A stretch of DNA of 64,000 nucleotides, taken from positions 1 through 64,000 of the forward strand of contig CAVZPD010000015.1 in assembly GCA_963777045.1 (NCBI GenBank), in the 5' to 3' direction. Under the pieces are notes generated by a model. That model ran no database searches. It saw only the letters and a list, made by a program, of their open reading frames with translations, and was not told the DNA's origin. Both the position numbers and the translations under genes were made by a program. Numbering within the stretch: the stretch's first letter is position 1; every line of letters starts with the position of its first letter. The stretch is from JAPSGM01 sp963777045. Lineage in GTDB: Bacteria; Chloroflexota; Limnocylindria; QHBO01. Positions 62,918 through 64,000 of the stretch are shown here, piece by piece.

Positions 62918-64000
62918 ATGGACACGACGACATCGATGAGGCTTTCCGAGGCGCTGGTTCGCCCAACCGGTCTCGTCGTGGCCCTGGTCATTGCGATCGC
63001 CGTCATCGCCACCCTCGCCGGTGCGTGGCTTTCCCCGATCCTGTTCATCGTTCTGGCGGGACTCGTGCTCGTGGGCGTTGCCTACTCGGCGGCCCGCTGG
63101 CCGCGCGCGACCCTCGTCGCCGCCACGATCGCCACGCTCGCCGATCCCGCCGTCCTGCGCGGCCTCCTGCCGGCCGACGTCGACTATCTGCTCATCGGCT
63201 TCAGCGAAGCGCTGATCGGGACGGCCGGTCTGGCGATCGCCGCACGGATGGTCCGCACCCACCGGTTCGTCGCAGCCTTCCGTGATCCGGTCACGGTCCT
63301 GGGGGTTGCATTCGTTGCCGTGGCCGCGGTGTCGGCCCTCTTGAACGGCGTCTCACCGCTGATCGCGATGCTGGGCATCATTGCGACCGTCGACGCGCTG
63401 GCGGTCTACTACCTCGCGCGCATGCTGCCATTCGACCGACGCGCGATCTCGCTGGCGATCGCGGCGCTGGTGGCTACCGCCACGTTCGCGGCGCTGCTCG
63501 GGATCGCCCAGGCCCTCCTGACGCCACAGATCCTGTGGTTCCAGGCATTCGCGGGCCGCTTCGGCGAAGGCGGACGGGTGACCGGCTTCATGGGAAACCC
63601 GAACCTGCTCGCGGCCCTCATCGGCCTCGCGCTCCCGTTTCCGCTCTTCGGTACGCGATACCTCTCGACCAAGCGCCAGCGCTGGCTGGCCGGCTGCGTC
63701 CTGTTCGTCCTTACCCTGTCCCTCATCCTCACTTTCTCGCGTGGTGCCTGGGTCGCGGTGATCCTCGGCGTGATCTTGGGAACCATGCTGATCGACTGGC
63801 GGCTGCTGGCGGTGATGGCGCTGATCGTCGTTGCGGCCTACGTCGTGGCCGGAGAACATGCCGCGCAACGTGCTGCGTGGATCCCGAACGACCTCCCACC
63901 CTACGCGCAGGGGCAGGAGAGCCCGCCGGACATCTTCGATTCACTCGGCAACAGGCTCGGCTACATCGGCGCGCTGAGCGACCTGAGGCTCCGCTACATG
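62918..64000 (+). CDS. O-antigen ligase/polymerase-like membrane protein (partial, cut by window end)
   Basis: The frame from ATG 62918 stays open to the window end (361 codons). It has about nine or ten hydrophobic helices and the Wzy/WaaL signature region: GFMGNPNLLAALIGLALP, then LSLILTFSRGAWVAVILG. This protein would polymerise or ligate the lipid-linked repeat, or transfer it to an acceptor. Its C-terminal external part and stop lie beyond the window. It probably acts with the divergent flippase. Confidence 0.8.
   Translation, partial: MDTTTSMRLSEALVRPTGLVVALVIAIAVIATLAGAWLSPILFIVLAGLVLVGVAYSAARWPRATLVAATIATLADPAVLRGLLPADVDYLLIGFSEALIGTAGLAIAARMVRTHRFVAAFRDPVTVLGVAFVAVAAVSALLNGVSPLIAMLGIIATVDALAVYYLARMLPFDRRAISLAIAALVATATFAALLGIAQALLTPQILWFQAFAGRFGEGGRVTGFMGNPNLLAALIGLALPFPLFGTRYLSTKRQRWLAGCVLFVLTLSLILTFSRGAWVAVILGVILGTMLIDWRLLAVMALIVVAAYVVAGEHAAQRAAWIPNDLPPYAQGQESPPDIFDSLGNRLGYIGALSDLRLRYM

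Overview
The window is a 64 kb piece of a high-GC, densely packed bacterial genome. It is most consistent with a soil or freshwater Chloroflexota lineage (Limnocylindria-like) or, less likely, an actinobacterium. This taxonomic call is inference: it rests on GC richness, frequent GTG/TTG starts joined by 4-base GTGA/ATGA stop-start overlaps, a combined GlgE and TreXYZ alpha-glucan locus, secreted proteins with Cys-containing SLH-type repeats, and MreBC with no visible outer-membrane genes. No rRNA, CRISPR array, phage or intact insertion sequence was seen. There is one tRNA, tRNA-Pro(UGG).

Layout: 1-118 is the start of a lipoprotein gene leaving on the minus strand. 255-16117 is an eight-gene alpha-glucan/trehalose locus (glgE, treS, mak, glgX, treY, treZ, malQ, and convergent glgB). 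16163-19853 is a minus-strand TetR / ABC ATPase / ABC permease operon with a likely autoregulatory operator. 20284-22219 is mreB-mreC. 22375-26902 holds three secreted proteins with the same SLH-type repeat array but different N-terminal domains (an unknown hydrolase-like domain that is decayed, GH18, and CAP). 26922-28252 is rph-rdgB.

28297-33371 is a complete five-gene set resembling wbpD-I-E-B-A for UDP-diacetamido-mannuronic acid, followed by a DPM-like glycosyltransferase. 34284-39591 has a small membrane protein, a palindromic element, a membrane-anchored PPIase, a MazG protein, a glycosyltransferase and a lipoprotein. 39588-41536 is a minus-strand SDR / VKOR-like / membrane-protein operon. 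41580-47327 has tRNA-Pro, a WecA/TagO-type initiating transferase and two LytR-CpsA-Psr proteins around a diguanylate cyclase. 47356-51060 has a Cys/Met PLP enzyme, a PucR-type regulator and glnA with an operator-like palindrome. 51111-64000 is a second surface-glycan cluster: a glycosyltransferase, a PIG-L deacetylase, a hexapeptide acyltransferase, a complete legionaminic-acid set (legF-G-H-C-B-I), a glycosyltransferase-like gene, a Wzx-type flippase and an O-antigen ligase/polymerase-like gene cut by the window end.

The first locus can in principle run a closed cycle: glucan to trehalose (GlgX, TreY, TreZ), trehalose to maltose (TreS), maltose to maltose-1-phosphate (Mak), and back to branched glucan (GlgE, GlgB). 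The second half supplies two rare acidic sugars together with lipid-carrier priming, transfer, export and wall-attachment functions, so the cell probably builds a complex acidic surface polymer or glycoprotein glycan.

An important caveat is that about ten genes carry one or more apparent frameshifts (glgE, mak, treY, treZ, the SLH protein at 22375, the GH18 gene, the small membrane protein at 34284, the VKOR-like gene, the gene at 59917 and the flippase). In most of them the conserved protein simply continues in another frame. Uncorrected sequencing indels are therefore the first explanation, although the SLH protein at 22375 has enough shifts to be a real pseudogene. These genes are annotated over their full reconstructed span.
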